Shown here: piece by piece, positions 1 to 6,003 of the stretch
Layout: every line of letters starts with the position of its first letter
Position numbering within the stretch: the first letter of the stretch is position 1
The notes under the pieces: model-generated
Told to the model about the DNA's origin: nothing
Seen by the model: the letters and a program-made list of their open reading frames with translations, nothing else
Databases searched by the model: none
Made by a program: the position numbers and the translations under genes
Source of the DNA: Candidatus Njordarchaeum guaymasense
Lineage (GTDB): Archaea; Asgardarchaeota; Njordarchaeia; Njordarchaeales; Njordarchaeaceae
Direction of reading: 5' to 3'
DNA length: 6,003 bases
NCBI GenBank assembly: GCA_030587605.1
Contig: JAUQYT010000048.1
Coordinates: forward strand, 1 to 6,003

Positions 1-31
1 GCCTGTAAATACGACGAACTGCAGAGATAAA

Positions 32-40
32 GATTAAAAG
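32..40 (+). promoter_or_regulatory. TATA-like box for tRNA-Cys
   Basis: The sequence GATTAAAAG lies with its centre about 28 bases before the first base of the tRNA. This is the distance expected between an archaeal TBP-binding box and a start of transcription at or just before the mature tRNA 5' end. The same nine bases recur at 953-961 on the other strand, in front of the acetyltransferase gene. Assignment rests on position and composition only; the purine-rich stretch just upstream could serve as a TFB-recognition element. Confidence 0.5.
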
Positions 41-63
41 GCACAGTCTGCTGAGAGTTTTGC

Positions 64-138
64 GCCGGGGTGGCCGAGCCGTTAGGCGGTAGCCTGCAGA
101 GCTGCTCTACATGGGTTCAACTCCCATCCCCGGCTCCA
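64..138 (+). tRNA. tRNA-Cys (GCA), CCA encoded
   Basis: A full cloverleaf can be drawn. The acceptor stem pairs GCCGGGG (64-70) with CCCCGGC (128-134), followed by discriminator T135 and a genomic CCA (136-138). The D stem pairs GCC (73-75) with GGC (85-87). The anticodon stem pairs 89-93 with 101-105 around the loop CTGCAGA, giving anticodon GCA at 96-98. The T stem pairs ATGGG (111-115) with CCCAT (123-127) around TTCAACT. Discriminator U73 together with the GCA anticodon is the identity set for cysteine, and the overall sequence resembles archaeal tRNA-Cys. There is no intron. The D loop reads AGCCGTT, so the usual G18-G19 pair appears as CG. The gene is convergent with the acetyltransferase gene, whose stop codon is 10 bases beyond the CCA. 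Confidence 0.96.
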
Positions 139-148
139 CTCTTGACGA

Positions 149-925
149 CTAGGGTTTGAATTGGTCAATTTCTTCTTGTATTGCTTTTCTCACGTCGTCT
201 TCGGAAGCTGGACCCAATATTTTGACTTTGCCGTTGATCAGGTGGTCTAGTGCACCGTATTTTCGCACCGTTTCTGGTGTTGCCTCAATTTCGACTACCT
301 TGACCTTGTCGCCGAAGCTTCTGGCTGTCTTGTTAATCAGATGATACATGTGGGCTCCTACTGGGCAGAAGAAATTCTTGAACAAGGTCACTTCAACCTT
401 GTCTCTTGAAGGTTTGTAATTCAATTCTAAAAGTTCAACTTTGACGCTGTCTTTCGTAAGTGGGTAGTACATGAGTTTGAACGGCGCGTGTTCCTTGATG
501 GTCTTGAACCCCTGCTTGGCAAAGTGTTCATAATACATGTATTCTTTGATGTTTGACGCGTCGACTAAAATGCCCTTAAACCCTTGCTTCTTCAGGTCAG
601 CTTTCACGTAGTCAAACATCATCTTGCCATATCCCTTGCTCATGTAGCTTCGCAGCATTTCCGTGCAGTAGATGACAGCTACTTTCGGCTCAATTTCAAT
701 TGGAAGAGACGCTCGTTCAGAAGTCGCATAGTAGACATGACCGACAACCCTATCGTCATCCAGGAGATGATAACCTTCAACGTTCTTGCCCAAATTAGCT
801 TTAAACCACTCCCTCGACTCAGGCACAGCCTCAGCCCAAGAAACACCTGGAGGAGTCTCACTCATGCAACAATACGTCTGGCCCAAATCACGAAGAGTCA
901 CTCTCTTAACCTGCAACCATTTCAC
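149..925 (-). CDS. GNAT N-acetyltransferase with C-terminal YoaP-like domain
   Basis: This 258-residue protein has two domains. Residues about 8-155 match a GNAT acetyltransferase: the acetyl-CoA loop lies around SKGYGK (96-101), after the strand KVAVIYCTEM and before a helix ending KKQG, and the later part (YEHFAKQGFKTI, 132-143) is the typical GNAT end. Residues about 176-255 match the YoaP-like domain, a thioredoxin-like fold found fused to GNAT domains: strand VEVTLF, then CP at 187-188, and near the end NGKVKILGP. Only one cysteine (C187) sits at the redox position, so disulfide chemistry is doubtful. The N-terminal pair C19-C20 aligns, from memory, with a CC pair in YoaP-type proteins, which supports a start upstream of it. 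The start taken is GTG at 925; a strong Shine-Dalgarno (922-928) overlaps it, so TTG at 916-914 is an alternative. The acyl acceptor is unknown. The gene lies 81 bases after the barrel-protein gene but has its own TATA-like box. Confidence 0.85.
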   Translation of the reverse strand: MKWLQVKRVTLRDLGQTYCCMSETPPGVSWAEAVPESREWFKANLGKNVEGYHLLDDDRVVGHVYYATSERASLPIEIEPKVAVIYCTEMLRSYMSKGYGKMMFDYVKADLKKQGFKGILVDASNIKEYMYYEHFAKQGFKTIKEHAPFKLMYYPLTKDSVKVELLELNYKPSRDKVEVTLFKNFFCPVGAHMYHLINKTARSFGDKVKVVEIEATPETVRKYGALDHLINGKVKILGPASEDDVRKAIQEEIDQFKP

Positions 926-928
926 CTC
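922..928 (-). promoter_or_regulatory. Shine-Dalgarno overlapping the start of the GNAT gene
   Basis: On the minus strand the bases GAGGTGA (928 down to 922) are a perfect match to the archaeal anti-Shine-Dalgarno tail, but the GTG taken as start (925-923) lies inside them. Five bases further on is an in-frame TTG (916-914), a normal spacing for this site. An ATG at 920-918 is out of frame and runs only a few codons. So translation may begin at codon 4 rather than codon 1; the difference is three residues. Confidence 0.5.
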
Positions 929-952
929 AGCCTCAACTTCACATAGTTTCGA

Positions 953-961
953 CTTTTAATC
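953..961 (-). promoter_or_regulatory. TATA-like box for the GNAT gene
   Basis: On the minus strand this reads GATTAAAAG, identical to the box before the tRNA gene. Its centre is about 32 bases from the GTG start, which would put the transcript start roughly 5 bases before the start codon, giving a leaderless or nearly leaderless message. This suggests that the GNAT gene can be transcribed independently of the barrel-protein gene upstream. Confidence 0.5.
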
Positions 962-1006
962 GTTCTCACTCACTAAGCGACAACACTAATGATATTTGCC
1001 TGACTA

Positions 1007-1873
1007 TTATGGCATCTCAATGTTCTTTAAGGCGTCGAGAACTAGGAACGTTTCAGTTTGTCGTTCTTTTCTGCCCCAGCTTCCATCGTTATTCTGTCTT
1101 CTAACGACCGATGGAAGTGCCTTGCCAAGCTGCTTTTTCGCAAGAGTATCATCGGATTTGGACAACGCGTGGAAGGTATGATAGAACGGCAAGCCCTTCC
1201 ACGTTCCTGTTTTACTCTGCAAGACGGCAAAATGGTTCAGTGCACTTTCAACTGCTTTAGATTTCTTGCTCAACGGATGCTCAATCAGTATGTTCGCGAC
1301 GTTGATGGTACACCAAGCGCCGCACCATGTAGGGTTCCAGAACTTGAGATAAGAGGTCACAGTTCTTTCAACATGTTCGTCGTCGTCCAAGCCAAAAAGA
1401 TGAAACAAATGTATTGCATAAGCTGTCTGATAGAAGATTGTACAACCTGGTCCAAACTCACCATAGTACGTTGACCGCATAGTGCTCGCGTCTTTTCTGT
1501 TGCGCGAATTGAAAAAGCCGGAATAGCCTCTATATTCTTCTTTTTGAATTGACAGAAGCCACTGCAACCCTGCGTTGACGCTTCGGTCATTTGCCCCAAA
1601 GCCCAGAAGAGAAAGATCCCAAAGATTATTCGCGGTCTTGACAAAAAGCTGATCCCAACTACCGTCTGCAAACTGCTCCCTAACAATCTTCTGATACACT
1701 TTCTTCTTCAATGCCGCATCGACAGCAGCTTCTTTTCTGAAGAGTTCCTTTCGAAGGCAAATGCCAATCGGAGAGTCTAAGCCCGCAACATAACTGAAAG
1801 GATCTATCCTCAGCCTTTCCAACACATCCATCACAGTCACAAGTCCGACCCCGACACATAAAGAATTTTCCAT
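1007..1873 (-). CDS. Prenyltransferase / squalene-cyclase-repeat protein (single alpha-alpha barrel)
   Basis: This 288-residue protein is built of repeated helical hairpins carrying QW-like motifs of the terpenoid cyclase / protein prenyltransferase superfamily: REQFADGSW (65-73), AGLQWLLSIQ (101-110), LQSKTGTWKG (218-227) and RRQNNDGSWG (258-267), the last followed by the usual helix TFLVLDAL. The length is that of one alpha-alpha barrel, about half a squalene-hopene cyclase, and close to prenyltransferase beta subunits. The cyclase acid motif DxDD is not seen; LDDDEH (162-167) is not equivalent. FYHTFHAL (230-237) recalls the zinc-histidine segment of farnesyltransferase beta, but the matching Asp-x-Cys pair is not evident. 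A catalytic role is therefore unproven. The ATG at 1873 was chosen; M15 (1831) is also possible, since the first 14 residues are not typical of the fold. No signal peptide or membrane helix is clear. It is transcribed divergently from the ATPase-hydrolase gene. Confidence 0.8.
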   Translation of the reverse strand: MENSLCVGVGLVTVMDVLERLRIDPFSYVAGLDSPIGICLRKELFRKEAAVDAALKKKVYQKIVREQFADGSWDQLFVKTANNLWDLSLLGFGANDRSVNAGLQWLLSIQKEEYRGYSGFFNSRNRKDASTMRSTYYGEFGPGCTIFYQTAYAIHLFHLFGLDDDEHVERTVTSYLKFWNPTWCGAWCTINVANILIEHPLSKKSKAVESALNHFAVLQSKTGTWKGLPFYHTFHALSKSDDTLAKKQLGKALPSVVRRQNNDGSWGRKERQTETFLVLDALKNIEMP

Positions 1874-1910
1874 AAAAAACAGTAAGCGCGTGCATTGAAG
1901 CAGCCTTGAG

Positions 1911-1923
1911 AAAAGTTTAATAG
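1911..1923. promoter_or_regulatory. Shared AT-rich element in the divergent promoter
   Basis: The run AAAAGTTTAATAG lies between the divergent barrel-protein and ATPase-hydrolase genes. Read on the + strand, GTTTAATAG (1915-1923) is centred about 29 bases before the TTG start at 1948, as for a leaderless or near-leaderless archaeal transcript. Read on the minus strand, TTAAACTTTT (1920 down to 1911) is about 43 bases before the ATG at 1873, leaving a leader of about 16 bases. One box could serve either direction, so the two genes may compete for it. Confidence 0.4.
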
Positions 1924-1928
1924 CTTAA

Positions 1929-1937
1929 GAGGAAGGG
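1929..1937 (+). promoter_or_regulatory. Possible weak ribosome binding site of the fusion gene
   Basis: GAGGAAGGG ends 10 bases before the TTG at 1948. It is only a partial match to the anti-Shine-Dalgarno and would be absent from the message if transcription starts near 1945 as the TATA-like box suggests. It gives modest support to TTG 1948 over the next candidate, ATG 1990, which has no comparable site. Confidence 0.25.
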
Positions 1938-1947
1938 ATTTTTCTAC

Positions 1948-4371
1948 TTGGGGCTCTTCACGACAATAACGGGGTATAACATTCCCAAGATGGTGGGTCG
2001 GGAGAAGGAGCTCGATCAGCTCAAGGAATTTCTGCATGCAACCATCAAGGGAAAGGGCAATACAGTCTTAGTGTCCGGTGAAGCTGGAATAGGAAAGACG
2101 AGGCTAGTTACAGAGCTTGAAGCCTATGCAGTGCAGTTAGGTGTCAAGGTTCTAGAGGGCCATTGTCTACTTGAGTCTCCGACTCCTTTCTTATCGTTTA
2201 GAGAAGCTTTAAGGAGCATTTTTCAAGTTTCGAAAAGTGACGCTCTTCCCTTGCAGGAGAGAAAAATCAGTAGAGTAGTCAAGGAGTCTGCTCCTGAATT
2301 CGCGCAGGCGATTCCCATTGTTGGCAACCTTATAGCTGGCTTCGCTGTCGCTTATCGCACCTATAGAGATGAGAAAGGCAAGGAAAAACGAACTGAGTTG
2401 GGAGGTCTTTTTGAGAGAGATGAAGGACTTGAGACTATCTCTGATCTGTTGGTTGCCATTTCAGAAAAACAGCCTTTATTGCTCTTTATCGATGATTTGC
2501 ATTTGGCCGACACTCCCTCACTTTCGTTATTGTATTACTTGGCGAGGCATGTTCAAAACTCAAAGATCCTTGTTGTTGGAACGTATCGTCCAGAAGAGGT
2601 AGCCAGGACCTATGAGGGAACAGTGCATCCGCTTCTTGACACTTTGCAGAGGATGAGCAGAGAGGATTTGTTTCAGAAAATAGAACTTGAGAGACTAAGC
2701 CAAGTCAACTATTCCGATTTCATTTCGTCCATTCTGGGTGTTGAGCTTGACGACTTAGTGAGACTGGTCTACGAGGAAACTGAGGGGAATCCATTCTTCG
2801 CTGTTGAAACGATTAGGCTGCTAATGCAGCAGAATGTATTAATCAAGGAAGATGCGGGCTGGAGACTTTCTAAGAACATTGAGAAGATTGAAATTCCGCC
2901 TAGAGTTTACGATGTTGTCGTTCACAGGATCAATGCACTGAGAGATGAGGATAGAGAAATTCTAGATTGTGCGTCGGTGGTAGGAGAGGAGTTCTCCTCC
3001 AGTGTGGTTGAGAAAGTCTCGGGTCTAAATCGGGTTAGACTGTTGAAAAGCCTGAGTAATATTGAAAGAAAACATCATCTCGTACGTTCTTTTGAAGGTG
3101 GGTGTCGCTTTGACCACTCAAAAATCAGGGAAACTTTATACAATGAAATCCCCCCGGATCTGAGGAAAGAATATCATTCAATGATTGCAGGGTGCCTTGA
3201 AGAGGAAAACAAGGATCATTTGAATGACGTTGTAAATGAGCTGGCATATCACTATTATCAGTCTGGGAATACTCAGAAAGCTATACCTTATCTGTTGAAG
3301 GCAGGGGAAGACGCGAGAGAGAAATGGGCCGTTTTTGAAGCGGCGAGGTTCTTTTCTCAGGCGCTCGAGATGATGAGGGACGATGAAAGATGGTGCGAGG
3401 ATAGGACAAGAGCTCTCGAAGCACTCGGCGACGTTTATGCGTTTGATGCTCAACATGAAAGCGCGAATGAATGCTATGAGAAGGGGATGACAAGCGCAAA
3501 AGATGGTGTAGCAAGAGAGAGAATGCGCAGGAAAATACGTAGGAAAATGGTTCTGGACAAGAATGGGGTGAAACTTGCCTATTACGTGTACGGCGAAGGA
3601 CAGCCGACTCTAGTCTTCTTGGTTGCGTGGATCTGGACTGCCGAGTTTTGGCAACCCCAAGTGAATTACTTTTCCCAGAACTTCAAGATGGTTACCATCG
3701 ATATGAGAGGAACAGGCGACTCAGACAAACCAACAAGTGATTACACCCTTGATTTATATGCAGACGATCTTGATTCGATAATCGAAGAACTGCAAGAGAA
3801 GAATATCGTTCTCATAGGCGAGTCCATCGGTGCTTCGATCGCTATCAAATACGTTACTAAATATCCGGCGAAAGTATCCAAATTGGTACTAGTCGGTGGA
3901 AGTCCCAAGGACGTAGCTACAGATGATTTTCCTTATGGCGCGCCCCAAGATTCCCTTGAACCACTTCTAACATTAACAAAGGTGTCTTACGCGCAGGCGC
4001 TCAGCATCGGGAGACTTTTTATGGATGCGATATTTCCAGAACCCGGAACTGAGTATCTGAAGGAATGGGGACTTAAGATGTCCATGAAGACCCCCCTAGA
4101 GATAAATGTAAACTCTTTCACGAATTTTGCAAAAGCAGATCTTCGCCCGCTCTTGAGGAAAATAGACATGCCAACTTTAATCCTTCATGGGGAAAAGGAC
4201 ATCATCTTTACGTCCGTATCCGAGGGTTCTAAATACATGCAAGAAAACATTCAGGGATCTAAAAACTACATTATTAAAGATGCAGGACACTTTCCATCGG
4301 TTACCGCCCCGGACGAGTTCAACAAGATACTAAAGGAGTTTATAACGACTGGAAAGCTCCCAAAAGACTAA
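1948..4371 (+). CDS. AAA/STAND ATPase - TPR - alpha/beta-hydrolase fusion protein
   Basis: This 807-residue protein has three parts. Residues about 15-400 form a STAND-like AAA_16 ATPase: MVGREKEL (15-22), Walker A GEAGIGKT (44-51), Walker B LLLFIDDLHLAD (177-188), a sensor strand ILVVGTYRPEE (207-217), the family motif GNPFF (280-284), then a winged-helix-like region with FDHSKIRETLY (388-398). Residues about 427-520 hold two or three TPR-like hairpins. After a basic linker (522-534), residues 535-803 form an alpha/beta-hydrolase with nucleophile elbow GESIG (Ser626), acid Asp751 in LHGEKD, and His781 in DAGH. All triad residues are present, so this domain is probably active, on an unknown substrate. 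The usual HG at the oxyanion turn is replaced by VAWIW (559-563). Such ATPase modules normally end in a cyclase, kinase or DNA-binding domain; neither a helix-turn-helix nor a cyclase is present. The likely role is a cytosolic nucleotide-driven switch controlling a hydrolase (inference). The start is uncertain: TTG 1948 is used; ATG 1990 would remove 14 residues and keep all motifs. Confidence 0.88.
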   Translation: MGLFTTITGYNIPKMVGREKELDQLKEFLHATIKGKGNTVLVSGEAGIGKTRLVTELEAYAVQLGVKVLEGHCLLESPTPFLSFREALRSIFQVSKSDALPLQERKISRVVKESAPEFAQAIPIVGNLIAGFAVAYRTYRDEKGKEKRTELGGLFERDEGLETISDLLVAISEKQPLLLFIDDLHLADTPSLSLLYYLARHVQNSKILVVGTYRPEEVARTYEGTVHPLLDTLQRMSREDLFQKIELERLSQVNYSDFISSILGVELDDLVRLVYEETEGNPFFAVETIRLLMQQNVLIKEDAGWRLSKNIEKIEIPPRVYDVVVHRINALRDEDREILDCASVVGEEFSSSVVEKVSGLNRVRLLKSLSNIERKHHLVRSFEGGCRFDHSKIRETLYNEIPPDLRKEYHSMIAGCLEEENKDHLNDVVNELAYHYYQSGNTQKAIPYLLKAGEDAREKWAVFEAARFFSQALEMMRDDERWCEDRTRALEALGDVYAFDAQHESANECYEKGMTSAKDGVARERMRRKIRRKMVLDKNGVKLAYYVYGEGQPTLVFLVAWIWTAEFWQPQVNYFSQNFKMVTIDMRGTGDSDKPTSDYTLDLYADDLDSIIEELQEKNIVLIGESIGASIAIKYVTKYPAKVSKLVLVGGSPKDVATDDFPYGAPQDSLEPLLTLTKVSYAQALSIGRLFMDAIFPEPGTEYLKEWGLKMSMKTPLEINVNSFTNFAKADLRPLLRKIDMPTLILHGEKDIIFTSVSEGSKYMQENIQGSKNYIIKDAGHFPSVTAPDEFNKILKEFITTGKLPKD

Positions 4372-4416
4372 CCAGTTGTACCTCCATATATGTTCCTTCA
4401 ATGCGCGCGCTTAGGG

Positions 4417-6003
4417 CTAAGGCAACTTGCCGATGCTTGTTAGATCATCGGCAACATCCTTAAGCCCCAGCTCTTCGAGTTTGGCTCTTGTTGGCCAACC
4501 AGTGTGTACGTCCCAGCCACGTAACTCATAGTACCTGTCTTTGAGTGCTTCGAATTTAGCCTTGTCTATCGGCCCATTTACAAGGCCTGTTGCACTACCA
4601 GCAAGACAGGTGATGGCTTTCTCAAAATATGGCTCATTTAAGGTGTCGTCTTCTCTTGTGCGGTTTTCTCTCTTCACCATTATCGCCCTACGTAGGTTCC
4701 AGATTCTTTCACCCGCCTTCGCTATCCTGTCTACATCCATATCAAGCCCTGTCACGGCTGAGAGCAGCCTACTCTCAAAGATTCTGAGATCCATCTCCGG
4801 AGGGTTGTAGAAACTTGCTATCGAACTCCAGAATTCACACACAAGTAAGGAATTCTTTAAGCACTGATTATCCTGAACCCACGCAGTTACCCGTTCTGCT
4901 CCCTGATAAACGGTTTTACTCAAGTCAACAATCTGGTAGTCATCATAAGGCGGGAGTCCAAAGTGTTCCAATGCCCCTTGGAACCGTTCCTTTGGAGCAA
5001 GCGTATTCTTATAATCGTGACACGAATCAATAGGATCCCTTGTATCAGTAGCCCAATGAAGTGCGCTTCCTAAATTATCCACATGATGGAAGGCGTAACC
5101 ACGAGCGGTATACAGCTCACTATACAGATCCACCATCTTTTGACCAGACACCAATTTCTTCCCAAAGTATTCGGCGAATCTTGCCGCACCTTCAGCGTAA
5201 GGGCTTTCTCCGTCAGCGATTTTGCGGAGTAGTACTGTCAGGAATTCGTGATTTGTGGCTGTGCCTCCCAACCATACGGGAGTGGGTAAGCCGACATCTT
5301 CCTCAATTTCCTTCCTTGTCAGAATACCCGCTTCAAAGCAAAGTGCTAGAAGAAATGGCAAACCTATTATCCCTTCAAAGGTGTTTATGCCAAGCCTCTG
5401 GTTAAGCACATTTGCTTCCCAGACCTCTTTAGGATCAATACTGAATCTAGGAGCATAAAGCCAATTTCCGCATGACGCACCACTTAGTCCTATACCAGGA
5501 ATGTAGTGGATGCTATGACATTGCAGTGGACATCCATAGCACCCATAGTGCTTCTTGAAATATTTCCGAGCGAATACATCCTTTGTTTCTTGTGGAGCCG
5601 TATACGGGGTTCGGAAAAATAGCCTTAACACTTCGCCTTTCTTGCTTTCTTCCACTATTGTCCTCGTTAGTTCCAAAACCTTATCAGGTTTCGCAACTGC
5701 TACAGCACCTGTTCCTCTGACTGCAATCGCTTTCAGATTCTTTGAACCCATGACCCCTCCAAAGCCACCTTGACCAGCAGCAAACTTCGTCTCGTTCAGA
5801 ATTACGGCTATTCGACTAAGATTCTCCCCAGCTGGCCCTATGACTAGTACGGATGCCTCCGGTTCATCAGTCATCAACGCTTTCTGTGCTTCAAATGTTT
5901 CTACGCCCCATAAATCGTTGGCATCCTTAATCTCCACGTCTTCATCGTGGATTGATAAATAAACGGGTTTCTCGGCCTTGCCTAAAATGACAATGCCATC
6001 GTA
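4417..6003 (-). CDS. Aldehyde ferredoxin oxidoreductase family protein (5' end beyond window)
   Basis: The reading frame is open to the right edge, giving 528 residues; roughly 100-130 N-terminal residues are missing compared with AOR proteins of about 600 residues. The family oxidises aldehydes to acids with a tungsten-bispterin cofactor and one 4Fe-4S cluster, passing electrons to ferredoxin in the cytoplasm. Visible here, in window-residue numbering, are the family signature AGQGGFGGVMGSKNLKAI (76-93), the cluster cysteines CYGCPLQC (155-162, a C-x2-C-x3-C) and a fourth cysteine C389 in LLVCEF. Near the end, RYYELRGWD and GWPTRAKLEELGL are the usual C-terminal signature. The two pterin motifs DxxGL(C/D), however, read QRLGIN (202-207) and NSLLVC (384-389), and the common GPEYE segment is replaced around GASCGNW. 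The substrate is therefore unpredictable, and a divergent AOR subfamily is likely. The codon at 5937-5935 is GTG but is internal, as homologous sequence continues upstream. The gene converges on the fusion gene with a 45-base gap. Confidence 0.92.
   Translation of the reverse strand, partial: YDGIVILGKAEKPVYLSIHDEDVEIKDANDLWGVETFEAQKALMTDEPEASVLVIGPAGENLSRIAVILNETKFAAGQGGFGGVMGSKNLKAIAVRGTGAVAVAKPDKVLELTRTIVEESKKGEVLRLFFRTPYTAPQETKDVFARKYFKKHYGCYGCPLQCHSIHYIPGIGLSGASCGNWLYAPRFSIDPKEVWEANVLNQRLGINTFEGIIGLPFLLALCFEAGILTRKEIEEDVGLPTPVWLGGTATNHEFLTVLLRKIADGESPYAEGAARFAEYFGKKLVSGQKMVDLYSELYTARGYAFHHVDNLGSALHWATDTRDPIDSCHDYKNTLAPKERFQGALEHFGLPPYDDYQIVDLSKTVYQGAERVTAWVQDNQCLKNSLLVCEFWSSIASFYNPPEMDLRIFESRLLSAVTGLDMDVDRIAKAGERIWNLRRAIMVKRENRTREDDTLNEPYFEKAITCLAGSATGLVNGPIDKAKFEALKDRYYELRGWDVHTGWPTRAKLEELGLKDVADDLTSIGKLP

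Noticed and set aside
64..148. tRNA 3' end as an attachment site for an integrated element
   Set aside because: No integrase, no repeated copy of the tRNA 3' end and no mobile genes are visible in the window.
584..946. 120-codon open frame on the + strand
   Set aside because: It is antisense to the GNAT domain and shows no plausible motif or upstream signal.
1382..1390. LDDDEH in the barrel protein as a cyclase DxDD motif
   Set aside because: The spacing and flanking residues do not match the squalene-hopene cyclase acid motif, and the protein is half the needed length.
1058..1474. 138-codon open frame on the + strand
   Set aside because: It lies wholly antisense to the barrel-protein gene, whose repeats and motifs are clear, and its product has no recognisable feature.
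3490..3545. Possible gene boundary between the ATPase and the hydrolase
   Set aside because: The frame is continuous through the TPR-like region and basic linker, with no stop codon and no Shine-Dalgarno before the internal ATG near 3547, so one fusion gene is the simplest reading.
4410..4421. Small inverted repeat CTTAG/CTAAG at the end of the AOR gene, considered as a terminator
   Set aside because: The loop would be only two bases, the stem five pairs, and no U-rich tract follows on either strand.

Overview
This window looks archaeal. Position 64-138 encodes a tRNA-Cys of archaeal type (GCA anticodon, U73, CCA in the DNA). Several genes have AT-rich TATA-like boxes about 25-35 bases upstream, with little or no leader. 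The right end carries a tungsten-type aldehyde ferredoxin oxidoreductase (AOR) family gene, common in anaerobic archaea. An uncultured Thermoproteota/Bathyarchaeia-like lineage would fit, but that placement is a guess from gene style, not a measurement.

Layout, left to right. (1) tRNA-Cys on the + strand, with a TATA-like box before it. (2) Convergent to it, 10 bases away, a minus-strand gene for a two-domain protein: a GNAT acetyltransferase with a C-terminal YoaP-like (thioredoxin-fold) domain. (3) Upstream of that, same strand, a 288-residue alpha-alpha-barrel protein of the prenyltransferase / squalene-cyclase repeat superfamily. (4) A 74-base divergent promoter region. (5) A large + strand gene (807 codons) for an unusual fusion: N-terminal AAA/STAND-type ATPase, a short TPR-like helical region, and a complete C-terminal alpha/beta-hydrolase with Ser-Asp-His triad. 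(6) A 45-base convergent gap, then the minus-strand AOR-family gene, which runs off the right edge.

The standout is the ATPase-TPR-hydrolase fusion. It has the architecture of a signal-responsive switch in which the usual output module (DNA-binding helix-turn-helix or nucleotide cyclase) is replaced by a hydrolase. It shares a promoter region with the terpenoid-cyclase-fold gene, which may or may not reflect a shared task. The AOR gene keeps its four Fe-S cysteines but is degenerate in both classical pterin-binding motifs. No mobile element, CRISPR array, rRNA or gene-free stretch over 300 bases is present. Coding density is high and all five genes appear intact apart from the edge truncation.
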